From the NCBI GenBank assembly GCA_035555315.1, contig DATMGU010000121.1, positions 1 through 64,000 on the forward strand: 64,000 nucleotides of DNA, written 5' to 3'. Shown here in pieces: positions 18,795 through 27,061 of the stretch. The position numbers and the translations under genes are program-made. The notes under the pieces are model-generated. The model was given only the letters and a program-made list of their open reading frames with translations. It was not told where the DNA came from and searched no databases. How positions within the stretch are numbered: position 1 is the stretch's first letter; every line of letters starts with the position of its first letter. The stretch comes from DATMGU01 sp035555315. Its GTDB lineage: Bacteria; Pseudomonadota; Alphaproteobacteria; ATCC43930; CGMCC-115725.

Positions 18795-19187
18795 ATGCTG
18801 ATCCTCGTTCTGGTCATCCATCTTATTCTCGCCGTGGCGCTGATCGGCGTCGTCCTCATCCAGAAAAGCGAGGGCGGCGGTCTCGGGTTGGGCGGCGGTG
18901 GCGGCGGTGGCATGTCCGGGTTCATGACCGGGCGGTCGACCGCGAACCTCTTGACGCGGACCACGGCGATCCTGGCCGGCCTGTTCATGGTGACCAGCCT
19001 GGTGCTGGCGATTTTCGCCGGGCGGACGTCGGGTGGCCGGTCGATTCTCGATCAAATCCCCGCGGCGCCGATCACCGTGCCGGCTCCGGCGGGTGCGCCG
19101 GCGACCTCCGGGGCGGCGCCCGCCGCCGGGGATACGGCGCCGAAACCCGCGGAACCCAAGGCTCCAAGCGTTCCGCTCGCGAAGTAA
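18795..19187 (+). CDS. secG: Preprotein translocase subunit SecG
   Basis: 130 residues from MLILVLVIHL. Two membrane helices (about 1-22 and 52-74) flank the conserved cytoplasmic loop LIQKSEGGGLGLG followed by a poly-Gly stretch and MSGFMTGRSTANLLTR, the SecG signature. The C-terminal tail (about 85-130) is rich in Ala and Pro, common in alphaproteobacterial SecG. Part of the SecYEG channel. An in-frame extension to 18756 lacks a ribosome-binding site. Confidence 0.93.
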   Translation: MLILVLVIHLILAVALIGVVLIQKSEGGGLGLGGGGGGGMSGFMTGRSTANLLTRTTAILAGLFMVTSLVLAIFAGRTSGGRSILDQIPAAPITVPAPAGAPATSGAAPAAGDTAPKPAEPKAPSVPLAK

Positions 19188-19269
19188 GGTGACCCTTCGC
19201 GAAGAAAGCAGGGCAGGGCTTCGGCTTTCGCCTTTGGCGGTTTCATTGGTTGATGTAATCTAACCGTCC

Positions 19270-20895
19270 ATGACGCGGTTTATTTTTATCACCGGCGGCG
19301 TGGTCTCCTCTCTCGGGAAGGGCCTTTCGTCAGCCGCCCTCGGCGCGCTGTTGCAGGCGCGCGGGTTCAAGGTCCGGCTGCGCAAGCTGGACCCTTATCT
19401 CAACGTCGATCCGGGCACGATGAGCCCGTATCAGCATGGCGAGGTGTTCGTCACGGATGACGGGGCCGAGACCGATCTCGACCTTGGTCATTACGAGCGC
19501 TACACCGCCGTGCCGGCGAGGCGCAGCGACAGCGTGACGACCGGCCGGATCTATTCGACCGTGATCGGACGCGAGCGGCGCGGCGAATATCTGGGCGCCA
19601 CCGTGCAGGTCATCCCGCATGTCACCGACGCCATCAAGGAATTCATCCTCGCCGATCTCTCGGACGAGGATTTCGTGCTGTGCGAGATCGGCGGCACGGT
19701 CGGCGATATCGAAAGCCTGCCTTTCCTCGAGGCGATCCGGCAGCTCGGCAACGAGCTGGGATCGGCCCGGACCCTGTTCATCCATCTGACGCTGGTGCCC
19801 TATATTCCGGCGGCGGGGGAGCTCAAGACCAAGCCGACCCAGCATTCGGTCAAGGAACTGCTCGGCCTCGGCATCCAGCCGGATATCCTGCTATGCCGCT
19901 GCGACCGGGAGATCCCGGATTCGGCGCGTCGCAAGATCGCGCTGTTCTGCAATCTAAAAGAGGAGCGGGTGATCCCCGCGCTCGACGTCGACACCATCTA
20001 CGCGGTGCCGCTCAGCTACCACGCCCAGGGCTTCGACCGGCAGGTCTGCGAGTATTTCGGCCTCGACGCGCCGGAGCCGGATCTTGCGCGCTGGAACAGC
20101 ATCGTCGGCACGGTCAGGAAGCCGGAGGGGCAGGTGTCGATCGCCGTGGTCGGCAAATACGTCAATCTGCTCGACAGCTATAAATCCCTGAGCGAGGCGC
20201 TGACCCATGGCGGCATCGCCAACAACGTCCAGGTCAATCTGCGCTGGATCGACAGCGAGATCTTCGAATCCGAGGACGCGGTCCATCACCTGACTGGGGT
20301 CAACGGCATCCTGGTGCCGGGCGGCTTCGGCGAGCGCGGCACCGAAGGCAAGGTGGCCGCGGTCCGCTTCGCCCGCGAGCGCGAGGTACCGTTCTTCGGT
20401 ATCTGTTTCGGCATGCAGATGGCGGTGATCGAGGCGGCCCGGCATCTGGCCGATCTGCCGGCCGCCAGCTCGACCGAATTCGGTCCGACATCGGAACCGG
20501 TGGTCGGGCTGATGACCGAATGGCTGCAAGGCAATCAGGTCGAAACGCGCCAGGCCGGCGGCGATCTCGGCGGCACCATGCGGCTCGGCTCCTATCGCGC
20601 CGTGCTGGAGCCGAACAGCCGGGTGGCGGAGATCTATGGCAGCACGGCGATCGACGAGCGGCATCGGCATCGCTATGAGGTCAACAACCAATACAAGGCT
20701 CGGCTGGAGCAGGCCGGGCTGAGCTTCTCCGGCATGTCGCCGGATGGCGTGCTGCCCGAGATCATCGAGATCCCGACGCATCCCTGGTTCATCGGCGTGC
20801 AGTTCCATCCGGAACTGAAATCGAAGCCCTTCGCGCCGCACCCGCTCTTCACCTCTTTCGTCCGCGCGGCCCTCGACCAGGCGCGCCTGGTCTAA
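19270..20895 (+). CDS. pyrG: CTP synthase
   Basis: 541 residues. N-terminal synthetase domain begins FIFITGGVVSSLGKGLSSA (ATP loop) and contains EIGGTVGDIESLPFLEAIRQ. The C-terminal glutamine amidotransferase domain has LVPGGFGERG, the nucleophile Cys in FGICFGMQMA, and the His-Glu of GVQFHPELKSKPF. Makes CTP from UTP with glutamine. The order secG-pyrG-kdsA-eno is conserved in alphaproteobacteria. Confidence 0.98.
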   Translation: MTRFIFITGGVVSSLGKGLSSAALGALLQARGFKVRLRKLDPYLNVDPGTMSPYQHGEVFVTDDGAETDLDLGHYERYTAVPARRSDSVTTGRIYSTVIGRERRGEYLGATVQVIPHVTDAIKEFILADLSDEDFVLCEIGGTVGDIESLPFLEAIRQLGNELGSARTLFIHLTLVPYIPAAGELKTKPTQHSVKELLGLGIQPDILLCRCDREIPDSARRKIALFCNLKEERVIPALDVDTIYAVPLSYHAQGFDRQVCEYFGLDAPEPDLARWNSIVGTVRKPEGQVSIAVVGKYVNLLDSYKSLSEALTHGGIANNVQVNLRWIDSEIFESEDAVHHLTGVNGILVPGGFGERGTEGKVAAVRFAREREVPFFGICFGMQMAVIEAARHLADLPAASSTEFGPTSEPVVGLMTEWLQGNQVETRQAGGDLGGTMRLGSYRAVLEPNSRVAEIYGSTAIDERHRHRYEVNNQYKARLEQAGLSFSGMSPDGVLPEIIEIPTHPWFIGVQFHPELKSKPFAPHPLFTSFVRAALDQARLV

Positions 20896-20913
20896 GCTTA
20901 GGATCGATTGCTC

Positions 20914-21768
20914 ATGACAGATCAGGCGGCAGCACCTCGTCCCGTGTCGATCGGCCCGTTGACGCTCGGCAATGATCTGCCCTTCGTGCTGATCGCCGGC
21001 CCTTGCGCGCTGGAATCCCGGACGCATGCCCTGGAGATGGCGGCGGCGCTGACGGAGATCTGCGGCAAGCTGGGTCTCGGCCTCATCTACAAGACGTCGT
21101 TCGACAAGGCGAACCGCACCTCCGCCGGCTCGGCGCGCGGCATCGGCATGGCGCAGGGCCTGCCGATCCTGGCTGAGGTTCGCGAGCGCTTCGGCGTGCC
21201 GGTGGTGACCGATATCCATACCGAGGAACAATGCGCGCCGACCGCCGAGGCCGTCGACGTGCTGCAGATCCCGGCCTTCCTGTCGCGCCAGACCGATCTG
21301 CTGCTGGCGGCGGCGGCGACCGGTGCCGCGCTCAACATCAAGAAAGGCCAGTTCCTGGCACCCTGGGACATGGCGAATGTCGCCGCCAAGGCGTCGAGCA
21401 CCGGCAATCACCGGCTGCTGCTGTGCGAGCGTGGCGTCAGCTTCGGCTACAACACCCTGGTCTCCGACATGCGCTCGCTGCCGATCATGGCGCGGACCGG
21501 TTATCCGGTGGTGTTCGACGCGACCCATTCGGTGCAGCAGCCGGGCGGGCAGGGGACGACCAGCGGCGGCGAGCGGCAGTTCGTACCGGTGCTCGCCAGG
21601 GCGGCGCTCGCCATCGGCGTCGCCGCGGTGTTCATCGAGACCCATCCGGATCCCGATCGCGCGCCCAGCGACGGCCCCAACATGGTGCCGCTCGACCGGC
21701 TGCCGGCCTTGCTGGAGACCTTGATCGCGTTCGATCGGCTGGCTAAGGCGAATCCGCTCGCCATCTGA
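20914..21768 (+). CDS. kdsA: 3-deoxy-8-phosphooctulonate synthase (KDO-8-P synthase)
   Basis: 284 residues. Condenses PEP and arabinose 5-phosphate to KDO-8-phosphate for lipopolysaccharide. Motifs: IAGPCALESR, YKTSFDKANRTS, TDIHTEEQ, IPAFLSRQTDLL, NIKKGQFLAPWDM, and FDATHSVQQPGG. I chose the ATG at 20914 (AGGA upstream); a TTG at 20908 is in frame. Its presence shows an outer membrane with KDO-containing LPS. Confidence 0.96.
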   Translation: MTDQAAAPRPVSIGPLTLGNDLPFVLIAGPCALESRTHALEMAAALTEICGKLGLGLIYKTSFDKANRTSAGSARGIGMAQGLPILAEVRERFGVPVVTDIHTEEQCAPTAEAVDVLQIPAFLSRQTDLLLAAAATGAALNIKKGQFLAPWDMANVAAKASSTGNHRLLLCERGVSFGYNTLVSDMRSLPIMARTGYPVVFDATHSVQQPGGQGTTSGGERQFVPVLARAALAIGVAAVFIETHPDPDRAPSDGPNMVPLDRLPALLETLIAFDRLAKANPLAI

Positions 21769-21879
21769 GCGGCCGGCGTCCTTTTGCGGTGGGTTTTCGC
21801 TGAAAACCCGTCTAATCGACATATTGACCTGTTAAAGTCCGCCGTCATATCGGCCGGCCGCCTGAAGGAGTTTGATCCC

Positions 21880-23175
21880 ATGACTGCCATTCTTGATATC
21901 CGCGCCCGCGAAATCCTCGACAGCCGCGGCAACCCGACAGTCGAAGTCGATGTCACGCTCGAAAGCGGCACGGTCGGCCGCGCGGCTGTCCCCTCGGGTG
22001 CCTCGACCGGCGCCCATGAGGCGGTCGAGCTGCGCGACGGCGATGCCAAGCGGTTCGGCGGCAAGGGCGTGCTGAAGGCGTGCGAGGCGGTGAACGGCGA
22101 ATTGTTCGATGCCTTGTCCGGCTTCGATGCGGAGGATCAGCTGGCGATCGATACGCTAATGATCGATCTGGACGGCACGCCGAACAAATCCCGACTCGGC
22201 GCCAATGCGATCCTGGGCGTCAGCCTGGCGGTCGCCAAGGCCGCGGCCGAGGAGCTGTCGGTGCCGCTCTACCGCTATGTCGGCGGCGTGTTCGCGCGCA
22301 CCCTACCGGTGCCGCTGATGAACATCATCAATGGCGGCGCCCATGCGGACAACCCGATCGACATCCAGGAATTCATGATCATGCCGGTGGCGGCGCCGAC
22401 CGTGGCCGATGCGATCCGCACCGGCGCCGAGGTGTTCCACGCGCTGCGCAAGCGGCTGAAGGATGCCGGGCATAACACCAATGTCGGCGACGAGGGCGGC
22501 TTTGCCCCGAACCTCGCCTCCACCGATCAGGCCCTGGGTTTCGTCATGCAGGCGATCGAGGCGGCGGGCTATCGGCCGGGCGAGGACGTCGTCCTGGCGC
22601 TCGACGCGGCCTCGACCGAGTTCTACAAGGACGGCCTCTACCATCTGGAAGGCGAGGGCAAGCGGCTCGATGCCGGCGCCATGGTCGATTATTACCGCGA
22701 CCTGGTCGGCCGCTATCCGATCGTCTCGATCGAAGACGGCATGGCCGAGGATGATTGGGCCGGTTGGGCCGAGCTTACCAAGGCGATCGGCGGGCGGGTG
22801 CAGCTGGTCGGCGACGATCTGTTCGTCACCAACCCGAAACGGCTGTCCGACGGCATCGCCAAGGGTGTCGGCAACTCGATCCTGGTCAAGGTCAATCAGA
22901 TCGGCACCCTGAGCGAGACGCTGGAGGCGGTCGAGATCGCCCATCGCGCCGGCTATACCGCCGTCATGTCGCATCGGTCCGGCGAGACCGAGGACGCCAC
23001 CATCGCCGATCTCGCCGTCGCGACCAATTGCGGGCAGATCAAGACCGGCTCGCTATCCCGCTCGGACCGTCTGGCCAAGTACAATCAGCTGATCCGCATC
23101 GAGGAACAATTGGACCTGACCGCCCGGTACGCCGGCAAATCGGTGCTGCGGACGGCCAGCACCCCCAAATCGTAA
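21880..23175 (+). CDS. eno: Enolase
   Basis: 431 residues, full length. Converts 2-phosphoglycerate to PEP and is part of RNA degradosomes in some bacteria. Motifs: ILDSRGNPTVEVDV, AVPSGASTGAHEAVELRD, INGGAHADNPIDIQEFM, NVGDEGGFAPNL, SIEDGMAEDDW, LVGDDLFVTNP, KVNQIGTLSET and SHRSGETED, with the catalytic Glu, Lys and metal-binding Asp/Glu residues. GAAGGAG lies 9 bases before the ATG. The stop codon lies inside a 15-base tandem duplication. Confidence 0.98.
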   Translation: MTAILDIRAREILDSRGNPTVEVDVTLESGTVGRAAVPSGASTGAHEAVELRDGDAKRFGGKGVLKACEAVNGELFDALSGFDAEDQLAIDTLMIDLDGTPNKSRLGANAILGVSLAVAKAAAEELSVPLYRYVGGVFARTLPVPLMNIINGGAHADNPIDIQEFMIMPVAAPTVADAIRTGAEVFHALRKRLKDAGHNTNVGDEGGFAPNLASTDQALGFVMQAIEAAGYRPGEDVVLALDAASTEFYKDGLYHLEGEGKRLDAGAMVDYYRDLVGRYPIVSIEDGMAEDDWAGWAELTKAIGGRVQLVGDDLFVTNPKRLSDGIAKGVGNSILVKVNQIGTLSETLEAVEIAHRAGYTAVMSHRSGETEDATIADLAVATNCGQIKTGSLSRSDRLAKYNQLIRIEEQLDLTARYAGKSVLRTASTPKS

Positions 23176-23196
23176 CGGGCCAAATCGTAACGGGCC
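23167..23196. repeat. Perfect 15-base tandem duplication over the eno stop codon
   Basis: AAATCGTAACGGGCC occurs twice without spacer, at 23167-23181 and 23182-23196, followed by a further AAAT. The first copy includes the eno stop (TAA at 23173). The length is a multiple of three, so it gives a second in-frame stop. Probably a slippage product. Confidence 0.9.
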
Positions 23197-23348
23197 AAAT
23201 TGAAAAAGGGTGCGCTGGGCGAGAGCTGTTCGCCTCCTTGGATAGCTCTTGCTTCTCAACAGGGAAATGTTGAGCGTCTAGAACGATCTCTGCCAATTAC
23301 TTCGCTTTGAAGGTTGACCTGCTGACTCCGGCGTGATTCTCTCGTCCT

Positions 23349-23672
23349 ATGACGATCACTCGCCGGATACGCCGTTCAGCCCGCTCTTTGTTGGGACCCG
23401 CCATCGGGCTGTGTCTCTCGGGGTATTTCGTCTATCATCTGGTCGAGGGCGATCGTGGCTTGGGCGCCTGGCTGCGCCTGACGCAGCAGATCCGTGTGGC
23501 CAAGACGCAGGCGGCGAGCGTCAAGGCCGAACGGGATTCGGTGGAGCAGCATGTGGCGGCGCTGCGCTCCGATCATCTCGATCCGGACATGTTGGACGAG
23601 CAGGCGCGCGGGTCGCTCGATCTGGTGGCGCCCAACGAGATCGTCATTCTACGACCGACGACTAGCAAGTAA
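23349..23672 (+). CDS. ftsB: FtsB/DivIC-type septum formation initiator family protein
   Basis: 107 residues. One membrane helix (about 12-33) is followed by a coiled-coil segment (about 40-75, QQIRVAKTQAASVKAERDSV) and a short C-terminal region with LDEQARGSLDLV, the arrangement of FtsB in the FtsQLB divisome complex. The place right after eno is typical of FtsB in alphaproteobacteria. The next conserved gene in that order, pdhA, is displaced 4.5 kb by an accessory island. Confidence 0.82.
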   Translation: MTITRRIRRSARSLLGPAIGLCLSGYFVYHLVEGDRGLGAWLRLTQQIRVAKTQAASVKAERDSVEQHVAALRSDHLDPDMLDEQARGSLDLVAPNEIVILRPTTSK

Positions 23673-23688
23673 CCGAACTCGTCCCTCG

Positions 23689-24615
23689 CTAGAGGGGCGT
23701 CAGCACCGCCAGCAACGCCGTGACGGTCAGCACCGAGAGGATCGTGGTCAGCAGGATGGTGGCCGCGGCGGGTGCCTGGTCGGTGTCGTAGGCTTCCGCC
23801 AGGATGAACGGCCCGGTACCGGTCGGCAGCGCGCTGAGCAGCACGGCGGTGGCCATCAGCAGCGGCGGCAGATGCAGCAGGCGATCGGCGATCAGCCAGG
23901 TGAGCGCCGGCTGCACCAGCAGCTTCAGCGTGACCAGGCCGAAGACCTTGCTGGCGCGAAACTCCGTACTATGGGCGGCGATGAACAGGCCGGTGGCGAC
24001 CAGCGCGCAGGGGCTCGCCGCTTGCGCCAGCAGCTTGATGAACGCGCCGATCGGCACCGGCATCTCAAGGCCCAGGCCATCCATCACCAGGCCCAGCGCC
24101 GGTACCGTCACCAGCGGGTTGCGGACCAGGCGCAGCAGCACATAGCGGCCAACCCCCTCGCTTCGCCCGCCATGCCGGTCGATCTCGATCAGCGCCACCA
24201 CGCCGGCGAACTGGAGGGAGGCGGTCATGATGACGGCGATCACCACCGGCCCGAGGCTCGCCGGCCCGAACGCCATGGCACAGAGCGGAATGCCCATGAA
24301 GCCGACATTGCAATAGGTCGCGTTCAAGCCGCGCAAACTGGCGATGGACAGGCTTTGCCGGCGGAAACTCGGCACCATCAGCAGCAGCGTGCCGATCATG
24401 CCGCCGCCGAACGCGGCGATGAAACCCCAATCGAGCACCTGTCGCAGCGGCGCATGGGCGGTCACATCGAACAACAGCGCGGGCAGCGCCAGGCTGATGA
24501 CGAACCGGTTGAGCGCCCCGGTGACCGGCGCGTCCAAGACACCGAACCGACCGGCCAGCCCACCCGCTAGGATCAACGCGAAGACCGGGAACGCCGCCCC
24601 GAAAACCGCCTGCAT
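23689..24615 (-). CDS. AEC-family (auxin efflux carrier-like) permease
   Basis: 308 residues with about 10 hydrophobic segments in two halves, as in AEC transporters. Seen: FPVFALILAGGLAGRFGVL at the start, then GLNATYCNVGFMGIPL in the middle with the usual Asn/Gly helix break, and LPTGTGPFILAE near the C-terminus. Family members carry malonate, malate or other organic acids. It is convergent with ftsB (16-base gap) and seems to start the accessory island. Confidence 0.85.
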   Translation of the reverse strand: MQAVFGAAFPVFALILAGGLAGRFGVLDAPVTGALNRFVISLALPALLFDVTAHAPLRQVLDWGFIAAFGGGMIGTLLLMVPSFRRQSLSIASLRGLNATYCNVGFMGIPLCAMAFGPASLGPVVIAVIMTASLQFAGVVALIEIDRHGGRSEGVGRYVLLRLVRNPLVTVPALGLVMDGLGLEMPVPIGAFIKLLAQAASPCALVATGLFIAAHSTEFRASKVFGLVTLKLLVQPALTWLIADRLLHLPPLLMATAVLLSALPTGTGPFILAEAYDTDQAPAAATILLTTILSVLTVTALLAVLTPL

Positions 24616-24639
24616 CGGCTAGATTGGCGCAGTCATGGC

Positions 24640-25053
24640 TCAAACCCCCAACAGCGCTATACCGGCGACACCACCAGCGTCTCGTAAGGCCTTGTCGAGC
24701 GATGCCAGAGGCAGGCTGAGGCGTTGGGCGAGTTCAAGATAAGAGGCGTCATAGATCGTCAGGCGGTACCGTTCGGCCAGCCGCACGGTGGTGGACCAAG
24801 CGTAGCGGTCGGTTTCCGGGTCGGTGCGGATGTCCATTTCGGCAAGGGCGGTCAGGACCGCGTCACGCTGCGCGGGTGTGACACGACCGCGCCGGATGCC
24901 CGAATGCAGGCCGTTGGCCACTTCGAGCCGCCATAGCGCGGGCACGACCGCCCCATCCGCCGCGACCCGCAACATCACCGTGTCGATGGCCGGCGTGCTC
25001 TCGTCGTCGAAACACCATGCCAGCGCCGCTGAACCATCGAGGACCAGGCTCAC
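24640..25053 (-). CDS. vapC: VapC-type PIN-domain ribonuclease toxin
   Basis: 137 residues, PIN fold. The acidic active-site residues can be placed: Asp in VLDGSAALAW, Glu in WRLEVANGL, Asp in YDASYLELAQ and the final Asp in ASLDKALRD. Such toxins cut tRNA or rRNA. It starts with GTG overlapping the stop of the antitoxin gene by 4 bases (GTGA), a standard vapBC operon. Confidence 0.88.
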   Translation of the reverse strand: MSLVLDGSAALAWCFDDESTPAIDTVMLRVAADGAVVPALWRLEVANGLHSGIRRGRVTPAQRDAVLTALAEMDIRTDPETDRYAWSTTVRLAERYRLTIYDASYLELAQRLSLPLASLDKALRDAGGVAGIALLGV

Positions 25054-25295
25054 CGGCGGCCTTCTTCAATGAGTTCCTTTACGCTGATGCCTGCGCCGAG
25101 GGTCATGCCCTTGCGCAACGCCATGACGCGGTGCGCGGCGGCGATCGCTTTCGCCCGATCGACTCCCCCCTCAGGACGCACCAACCTCGCGACAGGTTTG
25201 CCGCGGCGGGTGATCGTGACTTCCTCGCCGCGCTCGACCGCGTTGAGGAGTTCGGCAAGTTTGTTTTTAGCCTCGAAGGCGCCTATTTCGCGCAT
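25050..25295 (-). CDS. vapB: VapB/Phd-type antitoxin (prevent-host-death family)
   Basis: 81 residues. The N-terminal DNA-binding domain (1-50) reads MREIGAFEAKNKLAELLNAV then VTITRRGKPVARLVRP, the Phd/YefM pattern. The C-terminal 30 residues (KGMTLGAGISVKELIEEGRR) would bind VapC. Upstream is a perfect palindrome, a likely operator. 39 of its first 47 residues are the same as the N-terminus of the hydrolase fusion 1.4 kb away, so one is a copy of the other. Confidence 0.9.
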   Translation of the reverse strand: MREIGAFEAKNKLAELLNAVERGEEVTITRRGKPVARLVRPEGGVDRAKAIAAAHRVMALRKGMTLGAGISVKELIEEGRR

Positions 25296-25313
25296 GCCTC
25301 ACCTCTAACATCC

Positions 25314-25325
25314 AGCTTTAAAGCT
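25314..25325. promoter_or_regulatory. Palindromic operator candidate of vapBC
   Basis: AGCTTTAAAGCT is a perfect 12-base palindrome 18 bases upstream of the vapB start, the usual place for an autoregulatory site of a VapB/Phd antitoxin. Confidence 0.55.
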
Positions 25326-25377
25326 AGCTGACGAAGCGGAGAATATCCAGATCATAGTGGATACGTTGTTGGCGGTA

Positions 25378-25491
25378 TCAAATCGACGGAGCGACGGCCG
25401 GGCGTCGATAGGGCAGTTCCCAGGCCCCCGGCGCCGAGCCGCGCGGAGTCGTGACATTTGTATGGGCGGATCGCGTCGCTGTCGCGCAGGT
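25378..25491 (-). pseudogene. Decayed 3' end of a GNAT acetyltransferase gene
   Basis: From its stop codon (25378-25380) this stretch matches the end of the GNAT gene at 27444-27893. In two frames it reads LRDSDAIRPYK then WELPYRRPAVAPSI, against LRDSDAIRLYE and WDLHYRRPTVAPST in the intact gene. An extra G near 25430 puts the two parts out of frame. The match ends near 25491. There is no upstream part, so it is a remnant of about 38 codons, more worn than the tetR remnant at 1328. Confidence 0.75.
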
Positions 25492-25507
25492 GCGGCGGCG
25501 GCGCTCG

Positions 25508-26677
25508 TCACACAGCGGCGGCATGGCGAGCTTGTTCGACCGCAGGTTCACTCTTCTCCAGATGGCCATCATTCGCCGCCGCCACCGACGCGACGCCGCG
25601 CTTGGAATCAAAATGCGCCGCCGCGAACCACAAGGTATTCGAGCCGTTGTGCCGCAGAGCGCCAGTCGGCAGCACGCGCCAGCCCATGGCGTAGTCCCCG
25701 CCGAACGGCGGCGTATGCAAGACGTGCCAGGTGGACGGTGAAAGTATCGGACTCCGGTCACGATGGGCGACAAGATAGGTCAGAAGATCGCCCAGTCCCA
25801 TATGGACACGACCGGCCGGCCCGAGCGCCACGGGATTGTCGGTAACTCCCTCTCCGAGATGAAAGGCACGTCGCTCTCCGTTTGGCTCTGCCGCGTGGCC
25901 GACCGGCTGATCGGTACGCCCGGCGATGCCGGGAGCCCCGAAGCCCGCTGAGCGCAACCCGAGAGGTTCGAAAAGATGAGTACGGATCAGCTCCTCCCAC
26001 GAGCGTCCTAACCTGCGTTCAAGCATGGCCCCGGCGACCACGTAGCCATTGTTGGAGTATTCGAAGGTCGTTGTCGTCGGGCCCTGTACCGGCATGGACA
26101 AGGCAATGCGGGCGTAGGCCTCACGCTCCTGGCGGGGATCTCCGATGTCGCGTGAGAATTTCAGGATTTCGGCCATGGGAATGTTCGACGGCAGGCCCGA
26201 GCGATGGCTGAGGAGGTGACGAAAGGTTACCGGCCGATAGTCCTCCCGCACTCCCTCCGCCGTATCGGCAAAGACGTCGCTGATCGTATCGTCCCATCCG
26301 ACAGCGCCAGCCTCGACAAGGCGCGCGATCAGCGTCGCTGTCATAGACTTGGTGATCGATCCCAGGTGCCAGTGGTCGTTGATCGTCGCCGCGATTCCCG
26401 ATCCAGCGGCGCGTTCGCCATCGACCCAGAAGCGGCGCTTGGTGCCCCGACGATCCCGCGCGACGGCCAATGCCGGAGAACCTGCTTTCCGCCGGAGCTC
26501 GGCCAGCTTCCTCTGCGTCAGCGGTTTGGCGATCACCCGATCGCTCCCCTCTTCAGGTCGCATCAGCCTCGCGACAGGTTTGCCATGCCGGGTGATCGTG
26601 ACTTCCTCACCGCGCTCGACCGCATTGAGCAGCTGGGCGAGTTTTTTTTGGGCTTCGGAGGCGCCTATTTCACGCAT
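25508..26677 (-). CDS. Fusion of a Phd antitoxin DNA-binding domain and a class-C beta-lactamase-like serine hydrolase
   Basis: 389 residues in one uninterrupted frame. Residues 1-47 are a Phd/VapB N-terminal domain, nearly the same as that of the adjacent VapB. From about 60 to 389 it is a beta-lactamase/transpeptidase-family hydrolase: LRRKAGSPALAVARDRRG, then HLGSITKSMTATLIARLV with Ser107 and Lys110 (SxxK), EYSNNGYVVAGAML with Tyr207 and Asn209 (YxN), and RHNGSNTLW with His343-Gly345 (HxG). All catalytic motifs are kept. Usual members carry a signal peptide; none is visible, so the product should stay in the cytoplasm. The VapC-binding half of the antitoxin and the vapC partner are absent. 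An internal start (ATG at residue 39 or GTG at 48) could make a hydrolase without the DNA-binding part, but the frame shows no sign of decay. Confidence 0.75.
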   Translation of the reverse strand: MREIGASEAQKKLAQLLNAVERGEEVTITRHGKPVARLMRPEEGSDRVIAKPLTQRKLAELRRKAGSPALAVARDRRGTKRRFWVDGERAAGSGIAATINDHWHLGSITKSMTATLIARLVEAGAVGWDDTISDVFADTAEGVREDYRPVTFRHLLSHRSGLPSNIPMAEILKFSRDIGDPRQEREAYARIALSMPVQGPTTTTFEYSNNGYVVAGAMLERRLGRSWEELIRTHLFEPLGLRSAGFGAPGIAGRTDQPVGHAAEPNGERRAFHLGEGVTDNPVALGPAGRVHMGLGDLLTYLVAHRDRSPILSPSTWHVLHTPPFGGDYAMGWRVLPTGALRHNGSNTLWFAAAHFDSKRGVASVAAANDGHLEKSEPAVEQARHAAAV

Positions 26678-26691
26678 GCCATACCCCTTAT

Positions 26692-26707
26692 ATCTCGTTT
26701 TAGAGAT
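26692..26707. promoter_or_regulatory. Inverted repeat upstream of the Phd-hydrolase gene
   Basis: ATCTC, 6 bases, GAGAT, 14 bases before the start codon. It holds the place that AGCTTTAAAGCT holds upstream of vapB, but the bases differ, so the operator seems to have changed after duplication. Confidence 0.4.
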
Positions 26708-26794
26708 CGCCGACGAAGCAGGGGATGGCCGCGTAATTTATCGTATATACTAAATACATTGACGCGACCATATATTGTTTATACGTTAATCTCG

Positions 26795-27061
26795 ATGAAC
26801 TACGAGTTCGACCCGGCCAAGGATGCCATCAACCTGGACAAACACGGGGTGTCTCTGGTCGATGCCGAAATCTTTGAGTGGGAAACCGCCGTGGTTCGTG
26901 AGGACGAGCGCAAATCGTATCCGGAACCACGTTTCCAGGCGACCGGATACATCGGCGACCGCTTGCATGTGATGGTGATTTGCTTTCGGGGACAAGCGGT
27001 TCGGGTCATCAGCTTGCGCAAAGCCAATTCAAGAGAGGTGAAGGGTTATGCCAAAGCTTAA
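26795..27061 (+). CDS. brnT: BrnT-family toxin
   Basis: 88 residues, full length for BrnT, a small RelE-like ribonuclease toxin. The start MNYEFDPAKDAINLDKHGVS and the middle RFQATGYIGDRLHVMVICF with ending VISLRKANSREVKGYAKA match the family, including the conserved His in KHGVS and Arg/Lys near the end. It overlaps brnA by 14 bases. It runs opposite to its neighbours and is flanked by the fusion gene and GNAT, so it looks like an insertion. Confidence 0.88.
   Translation: MNYEFDPAKDAINLDKHGVSLVDAEIFEWETAVVREDERKSYPEPRFQATGYIGDRLHVMVICFRGQAVRVISLRKANSREVKGYAKA

Noticed and set aside
19954..21822. 622-codon minus-strand frame opposite pyrG and kdsA
   Set aside because: Spans two well-established genes and the gap between them; no recognisable domain.
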